Source: Fibrisoma limi BUZ 3 (GTDB taxonomy: Bacteria; Bacteroidota; Bacteroidia; Cytophagales; Spirosomataceae). From it: a DNA stretch of 64,000 nt. The notes beneath the pieces were generated by a model. It was not told where the DNA came from and did not search any database. It saw nothing but the letters and a program-made list of their open reading frames with translations. Positions 1-8,025 of the stretch are shown in pieces. Numbering within the stretch: the first letter of the stretch is position 1; each line of letters starts with the position of its first letter. The stretch lies in the NCBI RefSeq assembly GCF_000296815.2, contig NZ_CAIT01000009.1, forward strand, positions 1,852,001 to 1,916,000, read 5' to 3'. A program made the translations under genes and the position numbers.

Positions 1-405
1 AATGGTATGGGTCAGGCGATGAAATCGAACACCCGACGAGTCGAGTTGATTCAACCCACCGGAATTAGTGCCAACCCACAAACGATGCTGCCGGTCTTCG
101 AGCAGGCATTTGATTTCATTGCTGCTCAGGCTGCGGGGGTCACGAACCGAGCGTCGGAAAACCACGAACCGTTCGCCGTCATACCGATTTAATCCGTCGG
201 CCGTTCCCAGCCACAGAAACCCTTTATGGTCCTGCATAAGGTCCATTACGATGTTGTGCGACAAACCATCGCTGGTGGTCAGACATCGGAAAGTAGCCTG
301 CGCCAGACTGTTGTAGCTAACTACACAGCACAGCCAGGGCAGGATAACCTGCATACAGGTTAACCAAAACGCATTCCGGCCATGTTGGGTGGTCGCAATA
401 ACCAT
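1..405 (-). CDS. Two-component regulator propeller sensor, N-terminal fragment (partial)
   Basis: An open minus-strand frame runs off the left edge, so only the first 135 codons are visible. After a signal peptide (charged start, hydrophobic stretch ending SLAQA) comes a motif typical of Reg_prop beta-propeller sensors: TTSDGLSHNIV, DHKGFLWLGTADGLNRYDG, then a second blade starting SNEIKCLLEDRQHRLWVGT. Such repeats form the periplasmic ligand-sensing part of hybrid two-component systems and of LuxR/AraC-linked sensors in Bacteroidota. I chose the ATG at 405 because it puts an arginine before the hydrophobic stretch; an in-frame ATG at 354 is the alternative. The output domain (histidine kinase, hybrid regulator or other) lies outside the window. 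Confidence 0.8.
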   Translation of the reverse strand, partial: MVIATTQHGRNAFWLTCMQVILPWLCCVVSYNSLAQATFRCLTTSDGLSHNIVMDLMQDHKGFLWLGTADGLNRYDGERFVVFRRSVRDPRSLSSNEIKCLLEDRQHRLWVGTNSGGLNQLDSSGVRFHRLTHTI

Positions 406-608
406 ATGAGTTAAGAGATGGTATAGTGTTTTATCAAGCTACAATTAGATAAAACTAACCAATATTTTATGTAGAATTACTATGAGTGCCTACGGCCGCT
501 CCAAAATATCGGACAAGAACTAAAAGCCGAACATATTTTACTAGCTTTCTTACCCAGTGCTGAGGCCAGATTTGGGTACACCAAGTTCGCTGGTTAGTTA
601 TATGAACT

Positions 609-1076
609 ATGTCAGTGCAACGGATAAGTCATGAAACCAAACCTATCGACGATTTTCGGCCGGGAGATACGTTCCGAAACCGGATCGATTTGTCGTTGAG
701 CGGATTACATCGCCCTCGTCGGGCCGGAATCAGCGGTACCGGAAAAACAGGGGCTAACTCAATTATCCTGGCCGGTATGTACGAAGATGATGTAGATTTG
801 GGTGATATAATCTTTTACGCTGGTCATGGCGGACGGGATCAGAAAACGGGGCGTCAGGTAGCCGACCAGGTGCTTGATACGTATAATCTGGCCTTGATGC
901 GTAGCCTGGAAACAAACCGCCCGATTCGGCTGATTCGGGGGGCTAATTTGAAGAATGAATTTGCACCGGCCGAAGGCTATCGCTACGAAGGACTGTATCG
1001 GGTAGAACAAGTGGAGCGGGTACGGGGCAAATCCGGATTTTGGGTGTGGCTATTTAAACTTGTACAGATCGTATGA
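609..1076 (+). CDS. SRA/YDG domain protein (solo, no nuclease domain)
   Basis: A 155-residue cytoplasmic protein that is almost entirely one SRA-YDG domain. Visible family signatures are PGDTFRNR near residue 18, HRP at 34-36, GxxGTGKTGANSI, GMYEDDVDLGD around 56-66, YAGHGGRD at 70-77, the ADQVLDTYNLAL helix, PIRLIRG, and YRYEGLY at 124-130 in place of the eponymous YDG. In known SRA domains this fold flips out and binds 5-methylcytosine or related modified bases; the GGRD loop lies in the base pocket. Bacterial SRA proteins often carry an HNH nuclease and restrict modified DNA. None is present here, so modified-base reading without cutting is the inference. Its stop overlaps the next start by 4 nt (ATGA), indicating translational coupling to the deaminase gene. 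Confidence 0.85.
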   Translation: MSVQRISHETKPIDDFRPGDTFRNRIDLSLSGLHRPRRAGISGTGKTGANSIILAGMYEDDVDLGDIIFYAGHGGRDQKTGRQVADQVLDTYNLALMRSLETNRPIRLIRGANLKNEFAPAEGYRYEGLYRVEQVERVRGKSGFWVWLFKLVQIV

Positions 1077-1804
1077 TGAAACAGCAATACGCTACATGGC
1101 TACTCATTGCATTATTTTGCATCAGTAAACCTGTCAGTGCTATGCCAACCGACTCCCTCGATTGGGATAACGTAACACCCGACCGAGCCACGCTGCTTCG
1201 AAAATTACAGGCGTTGCCCTGCGGCATTCGGGCTGCCGACTCAAAAGCGACCGTACTGCAAAAGATCGAAGTGTACTTGGCCGGCTACCGACCTGATCCA
1301 GCTTTTCCGGAGGATACCTATGCAAAAGCCGCCGTTGAACAAGCCTTGAGAGGTGCCAAAACGGGCGGATACGGTATTGGCGCGGTGCTGGTCGACACCA
1401 AAGGGAAAATTATCCACGGCGCTTATAACGAACAATTACAAACCGGCCGTTCGGATTTACACGCCGAAATGGCCTTGCTGACGCAGTTTGAAACGTTGCC
1501 GCAGTTCAGGAAATACCAGACAAAGGGAAACTTTACCGGCGAGGGAAACACGATTTATACGGAACAGTTAACGCTCTACACCTCGGCCGAGCCGTGTCCG
1601 ATGTGCTTCATTCGGGTGGCTATTGTAGGCGTAGAAACACGCTACGTCACTACGGGTCCCGATGATGGCATGAACGCCCGGGCATCGTGCCTGCCGCCAT
1701 TCTGGTACCAGTTAAGCCAGAAGCATAAGGTGCTGGCTGCGCGATCGGCACCGGTCCTTCAAAGGATGGCACATTGTTTGTTTTATTCGTTTTTGTTAGA
1801 TTGA
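1073..1804 (+). CDS. Cytidine/nucleoside deaminase-like protein with signal peptide
   Basis: A 243-residue protein of the cytidine deaminase-like superfamily. The zinc site is complete: H130-A-E132 in DLHAEMALL, and C175-P-M-C178 in SAEPCPMCFIRVA. This arrangement (HAE plus PCxxC) is that of the tRNA adenosine/guanine/cytosine deaminase group. The N-terminus MMKQQYATWLLIALFCIS followed by KPVSA is a convincing Sec signal peptide, which is unusual because most members are cytosolic; periplasmic or secreted location is inferred. Residues 30-85 form an extra N-terminal segment without a recognised domain. Start is the ATG at 1073 or the adjacent one at 1076; both are coupled to the upstream SRA gene. 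The substrate (free base, nucleoside or nucleic acid) cannot be told from sequence. Confidence 0.8.
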   Translation: MMKQQYATWLLIALFCISKPVSAMPTDSLDWDNVTPDRATLLRKLQALPCGIRAADSKATVLQKIEVYLAGYRPDPAFPEDTYAKAAVEQALRGAKTGGYGIGAVLVDTKGKIIHGAYNEQLQTGRSDLHAEMALLTQFETLPQFRKYQTKGNFTGEGNTIYTEQLTLYTSAEPCPMCFIRVAIVGVETRYVTTGPDDGMNARASCLPPFWYQLSQKHKVLAARSAPVLQRMAHCLFYSFLLD

Positions 1805-1959
1805 CAGAATATTGATGAGTACCGGCAACTCAGACAGATTTGAATTGAAAGACCAGCGTAAAGTCGTGACTAGTCGTCTAACGACTGCTTCTCAGTAAAT
1901 TTTTTACGATTCTGCACACAACTTGGCCGAATCTGCGTTTAAAAGAAAACGGTATCGCA

Positions 1960-2172
1960 ATGAAAAAAACGAAGATACTCTTGTTGTTGGCGGCATCGCT
2001 GGTGTTGGTGGAGGTTCCGGTAGAAACGATGGCGTCGGTGAAGGCTACCAAAGAGGTGACAGTAATTGGCGGCCGGAAGCGAAAAGCAAAGGGCTACAAG
2101 CCTAAGCGGGGTGGACTGTTCAATACGGGTCTTTTCCGTAAGAAAAACCCCTGCGGTTGCCCCAATCATTAA
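1960..2172 (+). CDS. Small secreted basic protein, function unknown
   Basis: A 70-residue protein beginning MKKTKILLLLAASLVLVEV, a signal peptide-like stretch. The mature part is rich in lysine, arginine and glycine (GGRKRKAKGYKPKRGG) and ends in a cysteine pair, CGCPNH. No known domain is recognised. It is credible as a gene: it has a good ATG, a signal sequence and a rho-independent terminator directly downstream at 2206-2230. It is preceded by about 155 nt without coding signal, so it is probably transcribed alone. The charge and C-terminal CxC could suit a surface-associated or metal-binding peptide, but that is a guess. Confidence 0.65.
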   Translation: MKKTKILLLLAASLVLVEVPVETMASVKATKEVTVIGGRKRKAKGYKPKRGGLFNTGLFRKKNPCGCPNH

Positions 2173-2205
2173 GGGATTGTTAAGAAATTGTACTTCTGTT
2201 ATAGG

Positions 2206-2230
2206 AAGGCCCTATTAAGGGCCTTTTTTC
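2206..2230 (+). terminator. Rho-independent terminator after the small basic protein
   Basis: Stem AAGGCCC (2206-2212) pairs with GGGCCTT (2219-2225) around a six-base loop and runs into a T-tract at 2224-2229. Confidence 0.85.
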
Positions 2231-2273
2231 GTTTTGCAATTTGTAAATTTCTGTGTTTCAGCCTAAAATTTAT

Positions 2274-2281
2274 TATCTTTG
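2274..2281 (+). promoter_or_regulatory. Bacteroidota -7 promoter element for typA
   Basis: TATCTTTG matches the TAnnTTTG consensus exactly and lies 109 nt before the typA start codon. No convincing -33 TTTG box is seen at the usual spacing. Confidence 0.5.
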
Positions 2282-2389
2282 CGCACCATTTGTCAGAACC
2301 CGGGATAGATAGATTATGTTGAGTTTATACACAAATCCGGCAAAACTGACCGATTCATTCTGCACCGCGGCAGCGGTTTACTCATTTGT

Positions 2390-4204
2390 ATGCAATCAAT
2401 TCGCAACATAGCAATCATTGCTCACGTTGACCACGGCAAAACAACACTGGTCGACAAGATTATCCACGCATCCAAAATCTTCCGGGAAAATCAGGAATTT
2501 GGTGACCTGATTCTGGACAACAACGATCTGGAGCGTGAGCGGGGCATTACGATCGTATCGAAAAACGTATCGGTGCGATACAAGGACGTTAAAATCAACA
2601 TCATCGATACACCGGGCCACTCCGATTTTGGTGGCGAAGTAGAACGGGTGTTGAAAATGGCAGATGGGGTTTGCCTGCTGGTCGATGCTTTTGAAGGACC
2701 GATGCCGCAAACTCGATTTGTACTGAGCAAAGCCCTGTCGCTGGGTTTGAAGCCAGTGGTGATCATCAACAAGGTCGACAAAGAAAACTGCCGTCCGGAC
2801 GAAGTGCACGAGCAGGTGTTCGACCTGATGTTTAACCTCGGTGCTACGGAAGAGCAGCTCGACTTCCCGACAGTATACGGGTCGTCGAAGCAAGGCTGGA
2901 TGGGTCCGGACTGGAAAACCCCAACCGACAACATTACGTATCTGCTCGACACGATTGTCGATCACATTCCTGCGGCTCCGACCAATGAAGGGGCGCCCCA
3001 AATGCAGATTACTTCGCTTGATTACTCGGCCTTTGTGGGCCGGATCGCGATTGGCCGTGTTCACCGGGGTACCTTACGCGAAAGTGCCAACATGGCGCTG
3101 GCGAAGGCGGACGGATCAATTAAAAAGGTTCGGATTAAAGAACTGCACGTTTTTGAAGGACTCGGTAAGCAGAAAGTGACCGAAGTTAGCTCTGGTGAAA
3201 TCTGTGCCGTAACCGGTATAGAAGACTTTGAAATTGGCGATACCCTGACCGATGTAGAAAATCCCGAAGCACTGCCACGGATTTCGGTCGATGAGCCGAC
3301 AATGAACATGCTGTTCACGATTAACAACTCACCGTTCTTCGGTAAGGAAGGTAAGTTCGTGACGTCGCGTCACCTTCGTGACCGGCTGTTTAAAGAAACC
3401 GAGAAAAACCTCGCCCTGCGCGTTGAAACAACCGATAGCGAAGATCGCTTCCTGGTATTTGGCCGGGGTATCCTGCACTTGTCGGTCCTTATCGAAACCA
3501 TGCGTCGCGAGGGCTACGAACTGCAGGTGGGCCAGCCGCAGGTACTGTACAAAGAAGACGAAAACGGGCAGCGGCTGGAGCCGATTGAAACGCTCGTGGT
3601 TGACGTACCGGAAGAAACGGCCGGTAAGGTTATCGAACTGGCTACGCAGCGTAAAGGCGAACTGCTGATTATGGAGCCGAAAGGTGACCTCCAGCACCTG
3701 GAGTTCGAAATCCCGTCGCGGGGCCTGATCGGTCTACGTTCCAATGTCCTGACGGCTACGTTCGGGGAAGCCGTGATGAGCCACCGATTCAAGAACTATC
3801 AGGCGTACAAAGGCCCCATTCAGGAGCGGATCAACGGTTCATTGATTTCCATGAACAGCGGAGCGGCAACTGCCTACTCGATTGATAAACTTCAGGATCG
3901 GGGTGTATTCTTCGTTGACCCAGGCGAGGAAATCTATACTGGTCAGGTTATAGGTGAACATAATCGCCAGAACGATATTGTGGTAAACCTGCAAACCGCC
4001 AAGAAGCTGACAAACATGCGGGCTTCAGGCTCCGACGATAACGTAAAGATTGCGCCGAAGCTCAACTTCTCGCTCGAAGAGGCTATGGAATACATCCAGA
4101 AGGATGAATATCTTGAAGTGACGCCGAAGAGCATCCGGATGCGTAAGATTTTCCTTGATGAGAACGAGCGCAAGCGGAACGAGAACAAAATGGCTATGGC
4201 CTGA
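2390..4204 (+). CDS. typA: Ribosome-associated GTPase TypA/BipA
   Basis: A 604-residue translational GTPase of normal TypA length. The G domain has the P-loop AHVDHGKTT at residues 11-19, the switch I region RERGITI, DTPGH (G3), and NKVD (G4). Elongation-factor-like beta-barrel and alpha/beta domains follow, then the TypA-specific C-terminal domain containing MSHRFKNYQAYKGPI and SGAATAYSIDKLQDRG. The protein binds the ribosome and aids 50S assembly and growth under stress or cold. The start MQSIRNIAIIAHVDHG aligns with the family. It stands alone, with a promoter-like element upstream and a strong bidirectional terminator directly after the stop. Confidence 0.97.
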   Translation: MQSIRNIAIIAHVDHGKTTLVDKIIHASKIFRENQEFGDLILDNNDLERERGITIVSKNVSVRYKDVKINIIDTPGHSDFGGEVERVLKMADGVCLLVDAFEGPMPQTRFVLSKALSLGLKPVVIINKVDKENCRPDEVHEQVFDLMFNLGATEEQLDFPTVYGSSKQGWMGPDWKTPTDNITYLLDTIVDHIPAAPTNEGAPQMQITSLDYSAFVGRIAIGRVHRGTLRESANMALAKADGSIKKVRIKELHVFEGLGKQKVTEVSSGEICAVTGIEDFEIGDTLTDVENPEALPRISVDEPTMNMLFTINNSPFFGKEGKFVTSRHLRDRLFKETEKNLALRVETTDSEDRFLVFGRGILHLSVLIETMRREGYELQVGQPQVLYKEDENGQRLEPIETLVVDVPEETAGKVIELATQRKGELLIMEPKGDLQHLEFEIPSRGLIGLRSNVLTATFGEAVMSHRFKNYQAYKGPIQERINGSLISMNSGAATAYSIDKLQDRGVFFVDPGEEIYTGQVIGEHNRQNDIVVNLQTAKKLTNMRASGSDDNVKIAPKLNFSLEEAMEYIQKDEYLEVTPKSIRMRKIFLDENERKRNENKMAMA

Positions 4205-4219
4205 TTGTTAGAAAGCTAC

Positions 4220-4260
4220 TAACGAAAAAGCCCCGATCGCAGATCGGGGCTTTTTCGTTA
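4220..4260. terminator. Bidirectional rho-independent terminator between typA and the converging gene
   Basis: An 18-bp perfect stem (4220-4237 with 4243-4260), loop CGCAG, is flanked by an A-run and a T-run, so it can end transcripts from both strands. The stop codon of the converging minus-strand gene (4258-4260) lies inside the outer stem. Confidence 0.9.
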
Positions 4261-4452
4261 GCGCCAGGTGGCTACCTGATAATACGAAGAAGATTCGGTT
4301 TCTGTCTGATTGGATTCGGAGGGTGAAGCAACCGGAGTGGCCACTTCGCTGGCCGCTGACTGAGCGGCCATGTAATTCAGTTGCTTCCGGGAATGGTAGT
4401 AGCTGATCACAAAAAGTGCGATACCGATAATAAACATCAGCCCTTTTTTCAT
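4258..4452 (-). CDS. Small single-pass membrane protein, unknown
   Basis: A 64-residue protein starting MKKGLMFIIGIALFVISYYHSRKQ, one membrane segment with a positively charged flank, followed by an Ala/Ser/Thr/Glu-rich tail (VATPVASPSESNQTETESSSYYQ). The frame is open further upstream to 4632, but that extension has no membrane or domain character and the ATG at 4452 directly precedes the hydrophobic segment. No family recognised. It converges on typA and shares its terminator. Confidence 0.5.
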   Translation of the reverse strand: MKKGLMFIIGIALFVISYYHSRKQLNYMAAQSAASEVATPVASPSESNQTETESSSYYQVATWR

Positions 4453-4649
4453 AACGTGTAGGTTTTTATTCAAAATGCTGTCGAGTTTCTTGTATGAATG
4501 TACTTCCTGATTATACTCTGCGTTCATGGGGGTTACTGTGTCGGTCAGTGAACAAACCCCGACCCGTTCATTAGATTGTTGTTGTAGTACCATTGGCGTA
4601 TAGTGTGAACGTAGGGACTGATTAAATAACATGAAACGAAAAAGGTTGT

Positions 4650-5252
4650 TCAGAAAGCAATACCCATTCTGAACGTAATTCGATTGTAAACTCGATTTTC
4701 ATCACGTCTGACGTAAAAGTTGTCTAAAGGTTTCGAAACTGCGCTCTCCTGCCGTTTGTACGAGAACGACAGCACAAAATTGCCTCTATTGGGTTGCCCA
4801 AGCCGCAAACCAACGCCTGGCGATACGTACAGTCCACCGCTGGTTCGGTAGTTGGGTAGGTCGCGATGCAGCCAGGTAAATCCGTAGCCGGCATCCAGGC
4901 TGAAAAACAGGCCAACCCCTTTTTTTGATTGAACGGCTATATCATACCGTAAGCCCGCACTGACCGGCATCAGCAAAGAAGCCAGGTACCAGTCAATACC
5001 AACGGTGCCACCCACCGCCAGCCGTGGCCGAAGCCGAATCCCGTTGAATGTCTGGGCCGTAAACGAAGTCCGGTTCTGCGTAGTCTGCGCCCATTGGTTA
5101 CCAGACGTTACCCGACCCAGCGAAAGCCCTACCTCTGTCATGTTCATGAACGTTGGTTTGAACCCTGGCTCCTGCGCTACGGCGTCTGGCGCGGGACAAA
5201 AGTATAGTAATAGCAAAAGCGCTGGCCATCCATTCTTATTGAAAGGTTTCAT
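4650..5252 (-). CDS. Outer-membrane beta-barrel protein (porin-like)
   Basis: A 200-residue protein with a signal peptide (MKPFNKNGWPALLLLLYFC, cleavage likely after AVA) and alternating hydrophobic/polar strands such as RLAVGGTVGIDWYL, VGLFFSLDAGYGFTWL and NFVLSFSYKRQ, ending in the aromatic residue F (RMGIAF) expected of an outer-membrane barrel. Its size fits an eight-stranded barrel. It starts 5 nt after the upstream LVIVD lipoprotein gene, so the two form one transcription unit. Confidence 0.7.
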   Translation of the reverse strand: MKPFNKNGWPALLLLLYFCPAPDAVAQEPGFKPTFMNMTEVGLSLGRVTSGNQWAQTTQNRTSFTAQTFNGIRLRPRLAVGGTVGIDWYLASLLMPVSAGLRYDIAVQSKKGVGLFFSLDAGYGFTWLHRDLPNYRTSGGLYVSPGVGLRLGQPNRGNFVLSFSYKRQESAVSKPLDNFYVRRDENRVYNRITFRMGIAF

Positions 5253-5257
5253 AACGG

Positions 5258-6550
5258 TTAGAATGGTCGGTTTACGGCAATTTTGCTGAGCAGCCGCAAT
5301 TGTTGCGGGTTGGTGTAGTCGTACTGGTAAAGCCCATCCTTACCAATCATCAACAGGTGTTTGGAACCCGCGCTGGTGCCCATCGGAATCACGTCGTAGG
5401 CATTCATGCCAGACATATGTTCGAGCTGTTTGACATCGAGCGCATTCCGGGCATCCAGCGATTTCAGCCCCGACTGACCTTCGCAGATGAATAAATTTGG
5501 AAAGTCGACGCCCAATCCATGCGGATTCTGCATTGGGTAGCTTTTCAACAGCTTAGGGTTGTAAAGGTCTTTGATATCGACTACGTCCAGTTGGTTCAGA
5601 TTACCCCCGCAGTTTGTACCTGAGCGGAGGGTTACGTAGGCGATGTTGTCGTGAACAACCACCGGATCACACACCCGGGCGTGCTGGAAAACCGACATCC
5701 GTACCGGTTTGGCGGGGTTGGTATTATCGTAAATCATCATGCCGGTTGTGGAGCCAATGAAGAGCTTGTCTTTATAGGGGAAGACGGTTTCAATGCCCCA
5801 GCCCAGATTGATCCGTTCGCCCTGACGAGGTTCGGCCGGCGTTCGAATATCGAACAGTTGCATGTCCTGCTGCCCAACCGTGTAGAGATAGTTGTCGTAG
5901 AGTGTAAAGCGGGCCATTGAACCCCCAACGCCATTGGTGTTGGGGGCCGGAGCCGCCGAACTTGACCGGTTGGCAAAATCAAGGAACATACAGTTTGGAC
6001 ACGAGTTCTGGCGTGTCACCATCCCGTCTTCGCAGTTGGTTTCAACTGTTTCGGTCACGTATCTGGCCCGCTGGTCGCTCAGCAGTGACGTACTTTGGTT
6101 AAACGACCACCAGCCACCGTCAAACTGGCCGTTTGGAAATACGTTTTGCACCCGGTTAACTTCTTTGATGTCGGTCAGGCTACTAATGTCGAGCGCCACC
6201 AGGTCCATGTAGCTGTCGACATACAAAATATTGTTCCGGATGGCCATGTCGCCATTGCCAGGGATGTGAATGAACGCCACCGGCCTGGGATTGGTCGGAT
6301 CTCGGTTGTCAATCAGGTGAATACCTTCCTTAATCTCGTTGATAAGCAGGTAACCATCTTTCGTGTAGATCTTGCCAGGGTTTACGAGCGCCCGGGGGGC
6401 ATCCTGTTTTACGCCGTTCCGAATCTGTTCGGCTGTGAACGTAACGGGTGTGTACTGTCGATAGGTACGGGTTTCCCGGCAGGTATCATTGCAGGCCGTC
6501 AGGCAAACCAGGGGCAATAGCAGCAGAATAAGTAGAAAGTTGGGTCTCAT
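5258..6550 (-). CDS. LVIVD-repeat lipoprotein (beta-propeller)
   Basis: A 430-residue lipoprotein: signal sequence with lipobox LTAC, lipidated Cys at residue 20. The body contains propeller-type repeats in which a short strand is followed by a phrase such as GIHLIDNRDPTNPRPVAFIHI, DLVALDISSL, NLYTVGQQDMQLFDIRTP and LDVVDIKDLYNPKLL; this is the LVIVD repeat of surface proteins. A Cys cluster (CEDGMVTRQNSCPNC) sits near residue 173. Role unknown, probably protein binding or surface scaffolding. It is first in a two-gene unit with the outer-membrane barrel. Confidence 0.8.
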   Translation of the reverse strand: MRPNFLLILLLLPLVCLTACNDTCRETRTYRQYTPVTFTAEQIRNGVKQDAPRALVNPGKIYTKDGYLLINEIKEGIHLIDNRDPTNPRPVAFIHIPGNGDMAIRNNILYVDSYMDLVALDISSLTDIKEVNRVQNVFPNGQFDGGWWSFNQSTSLLSDQRARYVTETVETNCEDGMVTRQNSCPNCMFLDFANRSSSAAPAPNTNGVGGSMARFTLYDNYLYTVGQQDMQLFDIRTPAEPRQGERINLGWGIETVFPYKDKLFIGSTTGMMIYDNTNPAKPVRMSVFQHARVCDPVVVHDNIAYVTLRSGTNCGGNLNQLDVVDIKDLYNPKLLKSYPMQNPHGLGVDFPNLFICEGQSGLKSLDARNALDVKQLEHMSGMNAYDVIPMGTSAGSKHLLMIGKDGLYQYDYTNPQQLRLLSKIAVNRPF

Positions 6551-6611
6551 ACTGGTATGGTTAGTGGTTCAGTCAAAAGACCCGTTTGTCGCTGGAAGCG
6601 TTGGAAGCGTA

Positions 6612-6649
6612 TAAAAAAATTACCCGGCCGTAGAAAACAACCGGGTAAT
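6612..6649 (-). terminator. Rho-independent terminator ending the serpin operon
   Basis: Reading the minus strand, ATTACCCGG (6649-6641) pairs with CCGGGTAAT (6627-6619) and is followed by a T-run (6618-6612). It lies 39 nt after the last lipoprotein stop and before the LVIVD gene start, separating the two units. Confidence 0.85.
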
Positions 6650-6687
6650 CTGGGTCATACACAAAAGTCAGCAATTACCTTCCACTT

Positions 6688-7122
6688 TTACTTTCGTTGA
6701 TATTCATACGTAGCGCCATCGGCCATAGTAACGCCCTGTGGGCTACGTTCCGAGAGGTACAATAGCTTACCATCCCGAATCTCGAATGACTGCTGGGTCT
6801 TGTCGTTGTGGTACATCACAAACCCGTTTGTCGTGCCGCCGTCCGGAAAGCTCATCGAGAAGTCGCTTGCTTCTACTTCGTTGCCATTCCGTAGGCGCTT
6901 AAACTTGCCGGCCTCCACGTGTCCGTCATACGCTATCGTTTCTGTATAACCGGCTTCCGAAGCTGTTATCTTTTTCTGGGTTAAGCCATACGTAATGCTC
7001 GTTAGCTCCCAGGTACCATTCACGGGGGCAGGAGGAAATACGCAGCCGCATACGGGTCGCTCACAGCTTAGTGCAAGCAGGACCAGAAACGTAGTAAGAG
7101 CGATTGGTTTCAGCCGGTTCAT
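6688..7122 (-). CDS. Small lipoprotein, lipocalin-like fold suspected
   Basis: A 144-residue lipoprotein with lipobox LALSC (Cys20). The mature part has a pattern seen in lipocalin-like periplasmic proteins: NGTWELTSITYG, several short antiparallel strand-like segments, DKTQQSFEIRDGKLLYL, and a final YEYQR. It is the last gene of the serpin run, 2 nt after the preceding gene and 39 nt before the terminator. Function unknown; the fold assignment is inference from strand pattern. Confidence 0.6.
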   Translation of the reverse strand: MNRLKPIALTTFLVLLALSCERPVCGCVFPPAPVNGTWELTSITYGLTQKKITASEAGYTETIAYDGHVEAGKFKRLRNGNEVEASDFSMSFPDGGTTNGFVMYHNDKTQQSFEIRDGKLLYLSERSPQGVTMADGATYEYQRK

Positions 7123-7124
7123 GT

Positions 7125-7574
7125 TTACTTATCCCGTTCGTAAATCAGTACCTTAGTCCCATTCTCGCCGTAATACAAACGCAGGCGGTTCTGATTTGTC
7201 AGCTCGTAGCGCGTTATAGCACTCAGATTACTGAAATAGGTTTGCTCAAATTGCATCGCTTCGGCCGGGCCCGCCTTCTTGGTAGCGCCGATGCCACCGA
7301 TGCTCACATCACCATTGGCCGAGGTAGTCAATAACGCGAAGTAATTGTTGACCGCCGACTGCCCCGTAACGTCGAATGGCATTACGCCCGGTATTGTACT
7401 GGCCGATACATTTACCGCCAGTTGCAACGTAATGGCATAGGGCGATGTAGGGGCAATAAGACGCCACGTTCCTGTCAACTGCGTTGGGTTAGTAGGATTT
7501 AGCAACTCCTCCCGATCGCAGCCCGTAAACGACATCAGGGCGAACATAAAGAGGCATATCACGATCTGTTTCAT
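7125..7574 (-). CDS. META/HslJ-like lipoprotein, copy 2
   Basis: A 149-residue lipoprotein (Cys19 in FTGC). The mature protein resembles META-domain (HslJ-type) proteins: LTGTWRLIAP at the start, SPYAITLQL, a DVTGQSAVNNYF turn equivalent to the META GxxxxN signature, then AGPAEAMQFEQTYFSNL and NRLRLYY. It is clearly paralogous to the next gene upstream, with AGPAEAMQ, EQxYFxNL and YELTNQNRLRLYY shared. The gap to that gene is 10 nt. META proteins are linked to stress or antibiotic resistance; the function here is unknown. Confidence 0.65.
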   Translation of the reverse strand: MKQIVICLFMFALMSFTGCDREELLNPTNPTQLTGTWRLIAPTSPYAITLQLAVNVSASTIPGVMPFDVTGQSAVNNYFALLTTSANGDVSIGGIGATKKAGPAEAMQFEQTYFSNLSAITRYELTNQNRLRLYYGENGTKVLIYERDK

Positions 7575-7584
7575 AGTTGTGTCA

Positions 7585-8025
7585 TTACTTTCGTTCGTAC
7601 ACGTATACGCCCTCGGGGGCGGCCCGGTAGTATAGCCTGAGCCGATTCTGGTTCGTCAGTTCGTAGCGATAAGCCGCCCGAAGGTTAACAAAGTAACTTT
7701 GCTCAACCTGCATCGCTTCGGCCGGGCCAGCGATTTCGGTGTTCGCCAGGTCCCTCACCAGAAAAGGGAACTTCTCACTGGTGAAAATTAGCCCTGGATC
7801 GGCCACCGTACCGAGATACGTATTGACCGGTGCACTGCCGGATAAGGCATACCCACTCGGGATACGTTCGCCAATTCGGAGCGTAACGACGTAGGGCGAC
7901 GATGGGTCAACCAATTGCCATTCGCCGGTCAGTTTATCGATGTAGGCCGGCACAGCCTCTTCTTGCTTTGGCTCGCAGGCCAAAAAGGTCAGTGCCAGCG
8001 CTATCATCGTTACAATTCGTATCAT
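7585..8025 (-). CDS. META/HslJ-like lipoprotein, copy 1
   Basis: A 146-residue lipoprotein (Cys17 in TFLAC), sister of the following gene. It has LTGEWQLVDP, SPYVVTLRIG, SGSAPVNTYLGT, AGPAEAMQVEQSYFVNL and YELTNQNRLRLYY. Its start codon overlaps the serpin stop codon by 4 nt (ATGA), so its translation is coupled to the serpin. Tandem duplication of this gene is the simplest explanation for the pair. Exact role is unknown. Confidence 0.65.
   Translation of the reverse strand: MIRIVTMIALALTFLACEPKQEEAVPAYIDKLTGEWQLVDPSSPYVVTLRIGERIPSGYALSGSAPVNTYLGTVADPGLIFTSEKFPFLVRDLANTEIAGPAEAMQVEQSYFVNLRAAYRYELTNQNRLRLYYRAAPEGVYVYERK

Noticed and set aside
2396-3064. A 222-codon minus-strand open frame
   Set aside because: It is antisense to the G domain of typA and has no domain character.
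4453-4632. N-terminal extension of the 64-residue membrane protein
   Set aside because: The extra codons show no membrane, signal or domain character; the downstream ATG sits directly before the hydrophobic segment.
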